Positions 54,301-64,000 of a stretch of DNA of 64,000 nt are shown piece by piece; the stretch's first letter is position 1; the number at the start of each line of letters is the position of its first letter. This DNA is from Coriobacteriaceae bacterium (GTDB lineage: Bacteria; Actinomycetota; Coriobacteriia; Coriobacteriales; QAMH01), in assembly GCA_025992705.1 (NCBI GenBank), contig DAJPGJ010000001.1, positions 310,001 through 374,000 of the forward strand. The letters run 5' to 3'. The notes below the pieces were generated by a model, which did not search any database, had not been told where the DNA came from, and saw nothing but the letters and a program-made list of their open reading frames with translations. Both the position numbers and the translations under genes were made by a program.

Positions 54301-57300
54301 AAGTGGGTTGGCGCGGGCGACTCCTCGCCGGCCACGCAGTTTGGCTACGAGCTCAACCTGCCCAAGAACGAGACGCTCGCCGTCGTCACGCGCACCGGCT
54401 ACGAGCTGCTTGGCTGGACCACCGTCGAGACGTACTCCGTGCGTGCCGACGGCACCATCGTCACGGCAGGTGCTGAGGGCCTCGACGTCAAGGAGATCGT
54501 GAACGCCCGTGGCCAGGAGGCCCTCGATGTCATCACCTGGCTCGGCACGCTGGCTGCCGGCAACTACTACGCCGCAGGCGACCTCTTCAAGATGCCGGCC
54601 CGCGACGTGAACCTCTACGCCGTCTGGACGCCGACGCTCACCAACTACTTCGTCAACCGCTACAGCGTGGCTCGCGATGGTTCGGTCACCCTCATCGACT
54701 CGGAGAACCGTCTTGCGCCCACGCATACCATGGCCGAGGCCACCGATGCCGACAAGGTCATCACCGGTCAGTTCTACCGCGCCCCGGGTAGCACGGCTCC
54801 CGCCAGCATCGAGTCGGCCCTCGTCACACCCGACGGCCTTGCCACCATCATGCTCTATTTCGACGTCACCGCCGACACCGAGTACACGGTCGAGTTCCTG
54901 CGCTACACGGGCACCGGCCTCATCGAGCCCATCAACGCCTTCAAGGCCAACGCGACGAGCGTCACCGGCGTAGCCGTCTACGACGAGTCTCTGCCGGCCG
55001 ATCCGGATGGCGCTGCCACCAACGTGCTGCTGTTCAAGGGTTACGCCAACACGCGTATCTATGTCGACCAGGCTGGCACCGACACGGCGCTCGTCTACTA
55101 CAACAACTGCCTTGCCAAGATCGCGGCCGACGCCATCACCGGTTATGCCTATAACGCCACCTTCAGTGTCGTCATCGACGGCAAGACGTATACCTCGACA
55201 CCGACCGGCATCATCGGTGCGGGCGGCGCACTCAAGCTCACGCTCGTCTTCGATGCGCAGCAAAACGACCTTATCTACGACGTCAACGCCGCCGGCGACG
55301 AGGCCAAGGGCAACGCCGGTTGGGTCATTGCCGACCAGTCGCCTAAGCCCGCGCCGCGCACCGGCACGACGGTGACGCTGCCTGATGCGACCACGCTCTA
55401 CCGCTTTGGTTACGTCTTCGGCGGATGGAACACTCAGGCCGACGGTCTTGGCACCACGTACGCTCCTGGCGCCAGCTTCGTCACCGGCAACGCAGCCCAG
55501 ACGCTCTATGCCATGTGGACGCCGGGCGATGCCGATTACTTCATCGACTACTACAAGGTGCGCGGTGACGGCATCATCGAGTTCTACGATTCCACGATCT
55601 TCACGGCCACCACCGGCGAAACCGTCACGGTGACCGATGACCAGAGGGAACACAACGTCCCGACGGGCTATCGTTACGTCGCCTCGATCGAGGTCGGCGG
55701 CACTCCCTACACGAGCGACACTTCCGGTGTCGTCACGGGCTGGTCCGGCAACAGGGCGGGAGACACCACCGGCGCGCTGCATCTCAAGCTCTACTACGAG
55801 CCTACCAACAGCACCGAGTACCGCGTCGTCCGCTGGGCTGCCACTGGTGACGGCAAGCTCGTCGCCGTTGACGAGAACGGTAACCTCAACTTCGCCATCG
55901 CACTTGAGCCCACCGAGGACGGCAGGCTCGTCCAGCGCGATGCCGATGGCAACCCGGTTGCGTGGCTCGACCCGGATGGCAACGAGTTTATTATTACGAC
56001 GGTCGTGAGCCAGCCCAAGCTTGACGAGGATGGCAATTATCTTCAGCAGCCTATCAGGGACGAGCAGGGCAATCCTGTTAGGGATGAGAATGGCGACATC
56101 ATGTACGAGAATGTTTTCGAGGATGTTCTCGTTCATACGACGCAGTACCGCTACTGGTCCATCCAGCCCAATGGTGCAGTTGTACCGCTGGACGTTGCGG
56201 GTAATATCGATCCCAGCTATAGCAGCAGCTCCGAGCTTGATGGGGTCACCTACCACCTGCCGGCCTTTGCCACGCCGCACTTCATCGTCCACACCAACGG
56301 CAAGGCCGATGCCATGGCCAATGCTGCCGCCACTCCCGAGGAGGTCGCGTCCAGCCCCAACACCAATGCCCATGACAACGTCGCCATCCCCGGTTTCGAG
56401 TTCCTGCCCCATGGCAACATGACGCGCCTGGGCGATGCCGCCGAGACCAAGGTCACGACCGTGGCCCAGGGTTCCATTGCCGCCGACAACAGCCTCGTGC
56501 TCACGCTCTACTACTACGCGGTTCGCTCGCAGCTCACCTTCGACCCCGGTACGGGTGCCGATGGCAGCACCGTGGGCAGCTGGTACAACGATGTCGATCC
56601 GTCTGCCATGTACATGCCCAACGAGACCGTGACGCTTCCCACGGGCACCAACCTGCGCCGTCCCGGCTACACCCTGGCCGGTTGGACCACGGTTGGCTTC
56701 TACACGGGCACCGATGCCGGTTCCTTTGCCGAGGGCAGCGACGGCGATAGCCGCATCGGCGTTGCCGGTGGCCAGACGGCCATCGACCTGCAGACGTGGC
56801 TTGCGTCGCTGGGCGGCAAGTTCTTCACCACGACCTTCACGATGCCGCGCGGTGCCACCACGCTCTACCCGGTATGGCTGCCCCGCAATGACACCAAGTA
56901 CACGGTCGAGTACTACAAGCATCGTGGCGACGGCACCGTGGTTCTCGACAGCACCGTCGAGTATGTGGGCATGACCGACACGCTTGCCAAGGCGGGCCTG
57001 GTCTCCACGGGCATCATCGACGGTGTCCCGGCCGACGACGTGAACCGCTACCAGAACTATCTTCTTGCCACAGCTGCTGAGCTTGCCGCTCATGGTCATA
57101 ACCAAATTGCTATCGCTAATATCGCGGCAGATGGCTCCACGATTCTCAAGATCTTCTACGAGGCCCAGGAAGTCGAGTATAAGATCCAGTGGATTAAGTT
57201 TACGGGCAATGAAACATTTGTGGTTGCCGATGAGAGAGTAGAAAACGGCCTGGTTGATGGCCTCGTTGAGGTAAGCGCGGCTGACCTTGCTGTTGGCTTT

Positions 57301-60300
57301 GATCGTTACCTGCGCAAGGATGACTTTAGCCTCAAGGGCCAGAAGTCCCTCTACAAGACCGATATCGCTGCCGACGGATCCACGATCCTCAAGATCTTCT
57401 ACGAGGCGCAGGACGTCACGCTCAAGCTTCAGCTTGGTAGCTCTGGTGCCTGGTCTGGCCAGGAACATGACGCCGATAGGTACAAGGCCGACCGCACGGT
57501 CAAGCTCTCCACGCTTGTCGAGCGTCCGGGCTACGACTTCGTGGGCTGGGCTTCCATCCCCGATGGCAAGGACACGAAGGGCACCGCCTCGATCACGCTC
57601 GCCGATGCGCTGCTGGCCGCCCTGGCCGGTGCCGACCCGACCCATGTTGACGCCAACGGCAACCTGCTCTTCAGCTATAACGGCAGTGACATCACGCTCA
57701 TCCTCGCGAGCGGCGATTGCAACTACACCATCGGCGCCGTCAACGTCACGCTCTACGCGGTCTGGAAGGCACGCAGCGATAGCGTCTACACCGTCGAGCA
57801 TTATCGTGTCACTGGTGACAACACCCTCAAGGAGGTCATCACCGAGACCCTCCACGGCATCACCGATGATCCGTACACCGCCATCTCGTACAACACGACG
57901 ACGGGTGACCCGCGCTACAACGCCAGCTTCACCGGCTACGCCTACAAGCCCGGCTTCAGCGCGGCAATTGGGGGACAGACCCTTTCCGAGATCCTCACCG
58001 GCACCGTCCTTGCCGACGGCACTCTCGTCCTGAAGCTCTACTACGAGCCCACGGCCCAGAACATCACGCTCAACACCGGTGCCGGTACGTGGAACGACAG
58101 CGAAGGCTTCTACAACGCCACCTGGAATGCCGACAAGACGCAGGGTGTCGACAGCACCATCCTCACCGAGAAGACGCTCACCGTGCCGAGTCGCAACTCC
58201 GCGACGCGCGACGGCTACACGCTCGCCGGTTGGACGACCATCACGACCTATGACATCGTGAACGGTCAGATCACCGCTGGCAGCCGCTACAACATTGCCG
58301 ATGCGACGGGTCAGCGCTCGCGCGACATCGTCGCCTGGCTCGAGAGCCTCAATGCGGCCCTCGCCGCCAATCCCAGTGCCGGCGGAACCGACCCCAATGG
58401 CGGTAGGCAGTACTTCGCCTGCGGCACCTCCTTCGTGCTGCCGCCCAACGGCGCCGTGCTCATCGCCGTGTGGCAGGCCAACACCAACACGGCCTACACG
58501 GTCGAGCACATCAAGCTCGTGAACGACGGCACGACCATCACCGAGAAGATCGAGCTCACCGAGAACCTCACCGGCATCACCGGCGAGACGGTCACGGGCA
58601 TCGCGCAGACCTATCCCGGCTACACCTTCGTGGCGAATGGCCAGACCGCATACCCCGGCCAGGCCTACGTGACCATCGCTCAGGGCATCATCGCCGGCAA
58701 CGGCAGCCTCGTGCTCAAGCTCTACTACACGGCCAACACCAACACCACGTACACGGTCGAGCGCTGGATTGCCAGCGCCGATGGCAAGCTGCTCACCAAG
58801 GTTGACGTGAAGACCCTGACGGGCACGACCGACACCTCCGTCACGCCCGCCTCTTCCGACCCGCTGGGTTACACGCTCGACAACTCCTTCGTCCCCTCGA
58901 CGATCTCGGGTGCGGGAGATTGGCCCAATGCGGCCATCCCGACCGCCGTTATCGCCGGTGACGGCTCGACGAAGATCATCCAGTTCTACATCCCCATCGA
59001 CGTGCTCTACACCGTTGAATTCTATCGCTACACCGGTGATGGCAAGGTCCTGCCCTTCAACGGCTTCGAGGCCGCTGCCGGCAAGGATTACGCCGAGTTC
59101 ATCGCCGGAAGCAGTGTCCCCGTCTGGATTGACGGCACGAGCACCGGCACCGCCACCAACAAGGTGAAGGGTTGGGGCAAGACCTCCTCGACGCTTTCCG
59201 TCGACCGTCCCGCTGGCATCAGCGCATCGGCCGGCTTCACCTACGCGCACCTCAACCTCTCGGCTGCCGAGAATCCCAACTTCATCGGCTACACCTACGA
59301 CGAGACCTTCGAGCAGGTTATCAACGGCGTGACCTACAAGACCATCGCCCAGGGCACCATCCTTGCTGACGGCAGCCTGCTCCTCAAGCTCTTCTACGTG
59401 GCCGATACGCTCAACCTCGTCTACAACACCGGTAGCGAGGCAACGACGGTCACCTTCCAGAAGAACCACAGCTCCGAATCCACGTTCACGCTGCCGATCG
59501 ACGCCAACGAGGGCTCGATCGTGGAGCGCGACGGCTACACGCTCGTCGGTTGGACCGTGGCAAGCCACTACACGGGTACCGATGCCGCCAGCTTCGCACT
59601 CGTGGGTGCCGACGCCCCCGGTGCCAAGGCCATCAGCGACGCCAAGGGCTACGAGGCCCAGCGCCTCGCCGCCTGGCTTGGCACGTTGGGGACAGACCCT
59701 GATTTTGCGGCGCATTGGGGACAGACCCTCAATGCCGACATCGCCAACCACATGGGCAAGACCTTCTACGGCCAGGGCGCGTCCTTCAAGATCGGCGTTC
59801 TGTCGATGACGCTGTACGCTGTCTGGACTCCCACGGGCACCACTGAGTACACGGCCGACATCTACAAGGTCAAGGGCGACGGCACCATGGAGCTCGTCGG
59901 CACCAAGACCTACAACAACGGCGTGGCCGACGAGGACACCGATACGCTCGCACAGCGTCCGGCCCAGAGCGGCACGAGCGGCGAGACCTACGACGGCTCG
60001 CTCACCACCGAGTTCGGCCTTGCCGGCTATCGCTGGGTTGTTTCCACCGAGGAAGCCCTGAGCTTCAGCGGTATGCCCGCCAACACGATTGCGCACGCCA
60101 TTGTCAATGCGGACGGCACCACCAAGCTCGTGTTCATCTTCAGGGCCGTCGAGGCCGACTACGGCGTGAATCGCTACCGTGTCGACGGTGATGGCAACAT
60201 CATCCTCGTCGATGTAAGTGGTAACGACGTCAAGGTCGGCGATCAGCTCGTCATCATCAACGGCAGCAACCTGACGCCGGAGCAGATCGCCGCGGCCGAG

Positions 60301-63300
60301 GCTGCCGCGCGCATCCCGTACAAGGGCCTCACCGATGCCAACGTCAATGTCACCGCATCCGAGAGCGACATGGACGGCCACACGGGCCAGTACTTCAAGA
60401 ACGGCTGGTACTACACCATCGACAACGTCGATAACGTGTACCCGACCACCGCGCTCGACGGCTCTACGATTTTCGCCTATACCTACGATGGCACCTACGC
60501 CGGCACCATTACCACCGGCGTCATCGCCGGCAATGGTAGCCTCGTGCTCAAGCTCTTCTACACGCCGGGCAACTTCACGCTCGCGCTCGAGCCCTCGCAG
60601 GGCACCTGGTCCGACACCCTCTTCAACAACGCTCAGACGCAGGAGGGCACGCTCGCCAGCAAGACCGACACCTGGTATCGCCACTTTGGCGCTGATGCCA
60701 CGATCACGCTTCCCAAGCCCAACGAGCTGACGCGTGAGGGCTACACGCTCGTGGGCTGGATGGTCGGCAACGATTTCGAGCATGCGATGCGCTTTGACGA
60801 GCTCGGTCCGACGATCACGTACACCATGCCCATCGGCGAGGTCGTTCTCAGGCCGCTGTGGCAGGGCCTCGAGACTGCCTACGTCGTCTATCACGTGAAG
60901 GTGCGCGGCGACGGCACGCTCGAGTACTACATCGGCTCCACCAAGGTCGCCGAGGGTGTGGGCGAGATCGTTCGCGGCACGACGGGCCTGACCGCCCAGA
61001 TCACGGCCAACAGCTACGTTGGTTACGAGGCCATCGCCGACCTGCAGTCCTACACCTACACTGCCGCCGACGGCACGACCAAGACGGTCACGACGGCCGC
61101 CAACGTGCTCATCGAGTGGGGCGGCGCCTTCGACGGCACCAACAAGGGTGTGACCAGGGTCTACATCTACTACAAGCCGCTCGTCGTGAAGTACACGGTC
61201 GAGCACTGGGCCATTTCCGGCGACGGCACGCTCTACGCGATCGACGCGAGTGGCAACCTCGTGCGCGGCGCCGATGGCGTGCTCGTGAGCAGCCCGACCG
61301 GCATCCGCGTCGAGTACACCGACGGCACGGTGCTCTCCGACTCGCACATCTACGTCATGGGGTCCGTCCCCGCCGATGCGGTCGCGGGTACGTACACGAC
61401 CTACAATCCCTGGACCATCGCGGGTTACGAGTACGCGCTGGGCAGCATCTCCGCCATCAACGGCAAGGGCCCGTGGACGGACGGCATGCTCGCCAGCGGT
61501 ATCTACGTTGCACCTGACGGCACGCTCGTCCTCAAGCTCTACTACGTTGCCAAGAACCTGACCCTTACCTACGATCCGGGCTCCCACGGCACCATCACCG
61601 CTGGTGGCAATGGGGGGACAGACCCCGGAATTTCAGCCGACGTCACCCATCGTGCCGACCACACCTTCAAGCTGCCCAACGCCGCTGATGGCGAGAAGCT
61701 CACCGTGAGCCGACCGGGCTACGTGCTCAAGGGCTGGACGACGATCGCCAGCTACGGTGTTGATGCTGACGGCAACATCGTCTCGGCGGATGATCCCACG
61801 GCCGTCACGGTCAAGAGCATCGCCGACGCCCTGGGCGCCGAGGCCGAGGCCGTCATCGCCTGGCTTGGCACGTTGGGGACAGACCCCTCCGGTCGCCCGC
61901 TCTACTACCTCAACGGCGCGAGCTACCTCATGCCCGTTACCGACAAGACGCTCTACGCGGTCTGGACGCCGCGCAGCGACATCGTCTACTACGTCGAGCA
62001 CTGGCTCATCACCGGTGACGGCACCTTCTCGCCGCTCAATCCCGACGGCACCGTGCGTCGCGATAGCAACGGTGCCCTCATCACCGGCACGCCCAACACG
62101 AGCGCCGATGCCTCCGATACCACCAACGCCGCCTGGCGCGTCACCTACAACAACGGCAAGTCCGATGTCGTCTTCGACCTCGACACCATCGGCGGCTACA
62201 TGCGCACCATTGCCGGCTACACCTACCTGCTCAACAACGCGAGCTTCACGATCGAGGGTGCCACGGGCACGACCTACGCCGTGAAGACCATCAACGCTGA
62301 CGGCAAGACGGTCTTCTACCTGTTCTACCGCGCCAACGAAAACACCATTCGCTTCGAGACCGGCTCGCTCGGTACCATCACCGGCGGTACGCTCGATGCG
62401 ACCGAGAACACCAACTTCATCACGCAGAAGCACTACACCGACGACAGCTTCGACCTGGTCGACGTTCCCGCGCCCACGCGCCCGGGCTACGACTTCCTCG
62501 GCTGGACCATCGCCGACAAGAAGGGGACAGACCCTGTAAATGACGCGATGGGTTACACGGCCCAGCAGATCGTCACCTGGCTCGAGGGTCAGAACACCGG
62601 CAAGGGCACCTACCTCAAGCTCTTCTTCAAGGACGGCACCAACTTCACCTACCTCACGCCGACCGGCGACATCACCCTGCGCGCCGTGTGGACGCCCAAG
62701 CTCATCGACTACACGGTCAACCGCTGGAAGCTCACCGGCCATGGCGACAAGGTCGAGCTCGATACGGTGACCTACCAGGGTTACGCCGACACCGAGGTGC
62801 GCTTCGACGCCGCCAAGACCGAGTACAAGGACGGCATCACCTATCTCAACATCGCCGTTCCCGAGGGCTACCGCTTCCTGAATGCCGGCGCGAGCGAGAC
62901 CTACATCGGCACCAGCAGCATCGCCCAGACGGTTTCGACCAGTGCGTACGGCAACATCAGCCCCGATGGCACGGCGAGGTTCACGATCTGGTACCTCCCG
63001 AAGAGCTTCGACCTCAAGCTCGACCTCGGCAACATGGGCACATGGATCAACACGAGCGGCACCAACAGCGGCAGCGTCAAGACCATCAGCTACGACACCG
63101 AGTCGCAGCACGTGATGTTCGGTTACCTGGCCGCGAGCCGACCGGGCTACACGCTCATGGGCTGGTCGACCAACCCGGCCACGGCGACTGCCAAGGGCCA
63201 GGCCTCGCAGGACTTCTGGGATATGCTCATCGGTTCTGGCGCCGACCCGAGCTGGATCCGCGTCACGACGCTCATCAGGGCCGACAAGACGGGCACCTCG

Positions 63301-64000
63301 CTTGCGGGTTACACCTACGCTTACGTCGAGAACACCTTCGAAGACCTCCTCAAGATCTTCACGATGGGAAGTGGGGGACAGACCCTTTACGCCATCTGGC
63401 GCGCCAACGACGATACGGTCTACTACGTCGATCACGTGCGCTGGGAGGGCAACACCACCGCCAAGACCACCATCACCGAGACCTTCCGCGGCATGACCGA
63501 CAAAGAGTACACGGCCGCACCGTTCAACACGACGGCGGGTGACGCGCGCTATAACGGCGACTTCATCGGTTACGGCTACGATGGCACGACGCCGAAGCCC
63601 AGCACCGCCACGAAGGCCATCGCGCCTGACGGCACCATGCGCATCACGCTTAACTACTTCGCGCAGAAGCTCCAGCTGCAGCTCGAGACGAGCGGTGGCA
63701 CGTGGAACTCCGGCTTCACCTGGAACCCCGAGCATCTCACCGAGTCGAACTTCGACTTGCCGACCAACGCCAACATCAGCCGCCCGGGCTACACGCTTGT
63801 GGGCTGGTCGACCACCAATCCCGATGCCGGTCTGGGTGACCACATCAAGGGCCTCGCCTCGCAGGTGAAGGCTGGCCAGCTGGCCGCCATCACCGGCAAC
63901 GACACGGCCAATGGTGGCGCCAACTGGATCGCCGTCGCCACGACCGCCGACGGCAAGACCTACGTCTTCGTCACCCCGGGCTACAAGATGCCAACAAGGG
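24248..64000 (+). CDS. Giant secreted multidomain surface protein (BspA/InlB/MucBP repeats), partial, frameshift in signal peptide
   Basis: Open to the window end; about 13,250 residues are visible and no C-terminal anchor is reached. From 24337 on, the frame that starts at 24361 (ACG TCG TTC GCC) shows no stop in all stretches I translated, and no competing forward gene. Order: signal peptide (24248-24387), Ala/Pro linker, about 21 BspA/DUF285 modules (24841-42600) with three inserted domains, about 30 InlB-type repeats (42660-51780), then MucBP-like plus InlB-like modules. Start: TTG at 24248 after AGGAG (24238-24242). The first 30 codons are one frame off from the rest, joined at T6 (24333-24338). 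Such proteins are cell-surface adhesins; ligand unknown. Reverse-strand readings over this gene are shadows. If the frameshift is real, the gene is OFF or recoded in this genome copy. Confidence 0.85.
24333..24338 (+). other. Homopolymer T6 tract at the frame junction
   Basis: Six T between G and C. With seven T the codons would read CTT GTT TTT TTC GCG GGC, joining the two halves of the signal peptide exactly. Homopolymer runs in 5' coding ends are known slip sites for phase variation and also known trouble spots for sequencing. Confidence 0.8.
24388..24840 (+). other. Ala/Pro-rich low-complexity linker of the giant protein
   Basis: About 150 residues after signal cleavage, dominated by Ala, Pro, Ser and Glu (APAAAPQPVAASSSAAEPVA and similar), ending in a short acidic segment before the first BspA module. 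Probably an unstructured spacer, possibly glycosylated (inference). Confidence 0.75.
32341..32799 (+). other. Inserted CUB-like domain
   Basis: Between modules 10 and 11, about 150 residues with no DUF285 pattern: GSWTFGNGHTNKIRLTFN, then LRVWDSDGKEW, then QYLYVTISSSYSDSGSGF and EVTLF. The order of hydrophobic strand, D-x-L-x-V-type strand, and final S-D-x-S-GF strand resembles CUB domains. Several codons here are AT-richer than the flanks. Confidence 0.5.
36739..37165 (+). other. Inserted beta-sandwich domain, carbohydrate-binding-module-like
   Basis: In module 15, directly after YWFA, about 140 residues read SWSGSASSFSVNGNAITI, then WSFMYVPVSLDAGTYYTY, VEFTVPSARTVYLVLYI and ATLTINDFMV. This looks like a jelly-roll module of the CBM4/9 kind (ligand-exposed Trp/Tyr, closing I-N-D-F-M-V strand). 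The host module then resumes at YWLVTSFDGTGLD. Confidence 0.5.
41086..41610 (+). other. Inserted beta-trefoil (ricin-B-like) domain
   Basis: In module 20, directly after GWFA, about 175 residues read DGIYRIRYWNHSNTNYLATL, FWRVTKVGSNSHGAYYTLHN, NLSYGGSNYFYI, and end CAWSFELVSG. The three-fold pattern of YRIRxxxSxxYL and W-x-V/F-E segments is that of RICIN/beta-trefoil lectins. The host module resumes at FQSLKEFDATGLD. Confidence 0.55.
42660..51780 (+). repeat. About 30 InlB B-type / Listeria-Bacteroides (Flg_new-like) repeats
   Basis: Units of about 70-110 residues with YTVxFxxNGG, then GYxFxGWNTxADGSGT, and ending LYAQW, LYAHW, FTAQW or variants (for example near 42980, 43315, 44128, 45870, 46930, 48790, 49330, 50235, 51120). 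Known as beta-grasp-like stalk repeats in internalins and many Gram-positive surface proteins, where they extend a binding head from the cell. Reverse-strand frames are open through most of this region because Leu TTA/CTA and Ser TCA codons are avoided. Confidence 0.85.
57124..57417 (+). repeat. Local duplication within the MucBP-like array
   Basis: 57124-57174 and 57367-57417 are near-identical at the DNA level (both encode AADGSTILKIFYEAQ), 243 bases apart. The DNA between is AT-richer than the surrounding array, including AAACATTTGTGGTTGCCGAT, suggesting one unit was copied or brought in recently. Confidence 0.6.
57971..57983 (+). repeat. REP-like core inside giant gene (1)
   Basis: GGGGACAGACCCT, read as ...IGGQTLSE. 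Phase GGG GAC shifted so that it codes for GQTL. Confidence 0.8.
59688..59729 (+). repeat. REP-like cores inside giant gene (2 and 3, tandem)
   Basis: GGGGACAGACCCT at 59688-59700 and again at 59717-59729, direct repeats with a 16-base spacer, read as GTDP and then GQTL. The first copy is preceded by GCCTGGCTTGGCACGTT, the same flank as copy 5. Confidence 0.85.
61614..61626 (+). repeat. REP-like core inside giant gene (4)
   Basis: GGGGACAGACCCC read as GTDP. Six bases later a rare TCA codon (61633-61635) ends the longest open reverse-strand frame, which suggests added foreign bases. Confidence 0.8.
61875..61887 (+). repeat. REP-like core inside giant gene (5)
   Basis: GGGGACAGACCCC read as GTDP after WLGTL, with the same 17-base left flank as copy 2. 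Confidence 0.85.
62523..62535 (+). repeat. REP-like core inside giant gene (6)
   Basis: GGGGACAGACCCT read as KGTDPVND. Confidence 0.8.
63374..63386 (+). repeat. REP-like core inside giant gene (7)
   Basis: GGGGACAGACCCT read as SGGQTLYAIW, in the same phase as copy 1. Confidence 0.8.

Larger units (their letters stand above)
51781..64000 (+). repeat. MucBP-like modules alternating with InlB-like repeats
   Basis: About 20 modules of the form YTVEHYxxxGDGTL, TGxTGxTVT, GYTYD and ending GTIxADGSLVLKLYY (for example near 52855, 55788, 58032, 58715, 59388, 60550, 61540), several followed by an InlB-like unit with GYTLVGWT and LYAVWTP. MucBP-type modules are known from mucin-binding proteins of gut bacteria, so a mucus-binding or stalk role is plausible. 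The array continues beyond 64000. Confidence 0.78.

Noticed and set aside
47326..61587. Reverse-strand open frame of 4,753 codons, and similar ones at 41311-45360, 38143-40884, 26074-28311, 61633-63843 and 36118-38112
   Set aside because: They are codon-aligned mirrors of the forward surface protein. Their translations show no domains and are full of Gly, Val, Ala, Asp and Arg; they are open only because of codon avoidance on the sense strand.
24841..64000. CRISPR array or simple DNA satellite as explanation for the periodic repeats
   Set aside because: Repeats vary at DNA level, conserve amino-acid motifs and keep one frame, so they are protein modules.
63961..64000. Possible frameshift in the last bases of the window (GYKMPTR instead of the usual run)
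   Set aside because: The reading KMPTRG fits the pattern seen in another module near 56840 (TMPRGATTLYPVW), so the frame is probably intact.

Overview
The window looks like the replication-origin end of the chromosome of a Gram-positive, high-GC bacterium. The best guess is Actinomycetota, probably class Coriobacteriia. This rests on the conserved block rpmH-rnpA-yidD-yidC-khpB(jag)-rsmG-parA-parB beside a cluster of DnaA boxes, two perfect parS sites, a PafB/PafC-like pair of WYL regulators, and a very large LPxTG-world style surface protein. The taxonomic call is inference; the origin-proximal identity is well supported.

Layout. Bases 1-480 hold oriC-like DNA with at least four consensus DnaA boxes. 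Bases 481-5204 carry the ribosome/RNase P/membrane-insertion genes and the chromosome-segregation operon, in visibly AT-richer DNA than what follows. Bases 5219-7455 carry rlmN (reverse strand), a D-Ala-D-Ala ligase and tRNA-Ser(GGA). On the reverse strand, 7684-11348 holds an AmmeMemoRadiSam set (a short radical-SAM AmrS and a fused Memo/LigB-AMMECR1 protein), an AI-2E-family membrane protein and tRNA-Ser(CGA). Forward genes at 11506-13868 form a small operon (hypothetical, DUF4013 membrane protein, methyltransferase). Then come tRNA-Glu(UUC), purine nucleoside phosphorylase, a bifunctional-nuclease-family protein, a reverse-strand exonuclease-DinG helicase fusion whose first codons contain a third parS-like site, a tail-anchored hypothetical protein, a HemW-like radical SAM protein and the reverse-strand WYL regulator pair.

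Bases 22633-24247 are a 1.6 kb stretch without a convincing gene. It holds short palindromic repeats and AT-rich inverted repeats.

From 24248 to the end of the window (39.75 kb) there is a single forward reading frame without a stop in the part I read and sampled, at least about 13,250 residues, running off the right edge. It encodes a secreted surface protein: signal peptide, Ala/Pro-rich linker, about 21 tandem BspA-type (DUF285 leucine-rich) modules, about 30 InlB/Listeria-Bacteroides (Flg_new-like) repeats, then about 20 MucBP-like modules alternating with more InlB-like ones. Three unrelated domains that look like carbohydrate or ligand binding domains are inserted in the BspA part. The frame that encodes the start of the signal peptide is not the frame of the rest: the two join at a run of six T at 24333-24338, where one more T would restore one continuous protein. 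This is either an OFF state of a phase-variable adhesin, a fixed mutation, recoding, or an assembly error.

At least three families of short palindromic repeats (REP-like) are spread through the window. One, with core GGGGACAGACCCY, has entered the giant gene seven times, always without breaking the frame and in two different reading phases. Another forms long hairpins with 21-24 nt arms in two gene gaps, one of them between the two amr genes exactly where the usual N-terminus of AmrS is missing.
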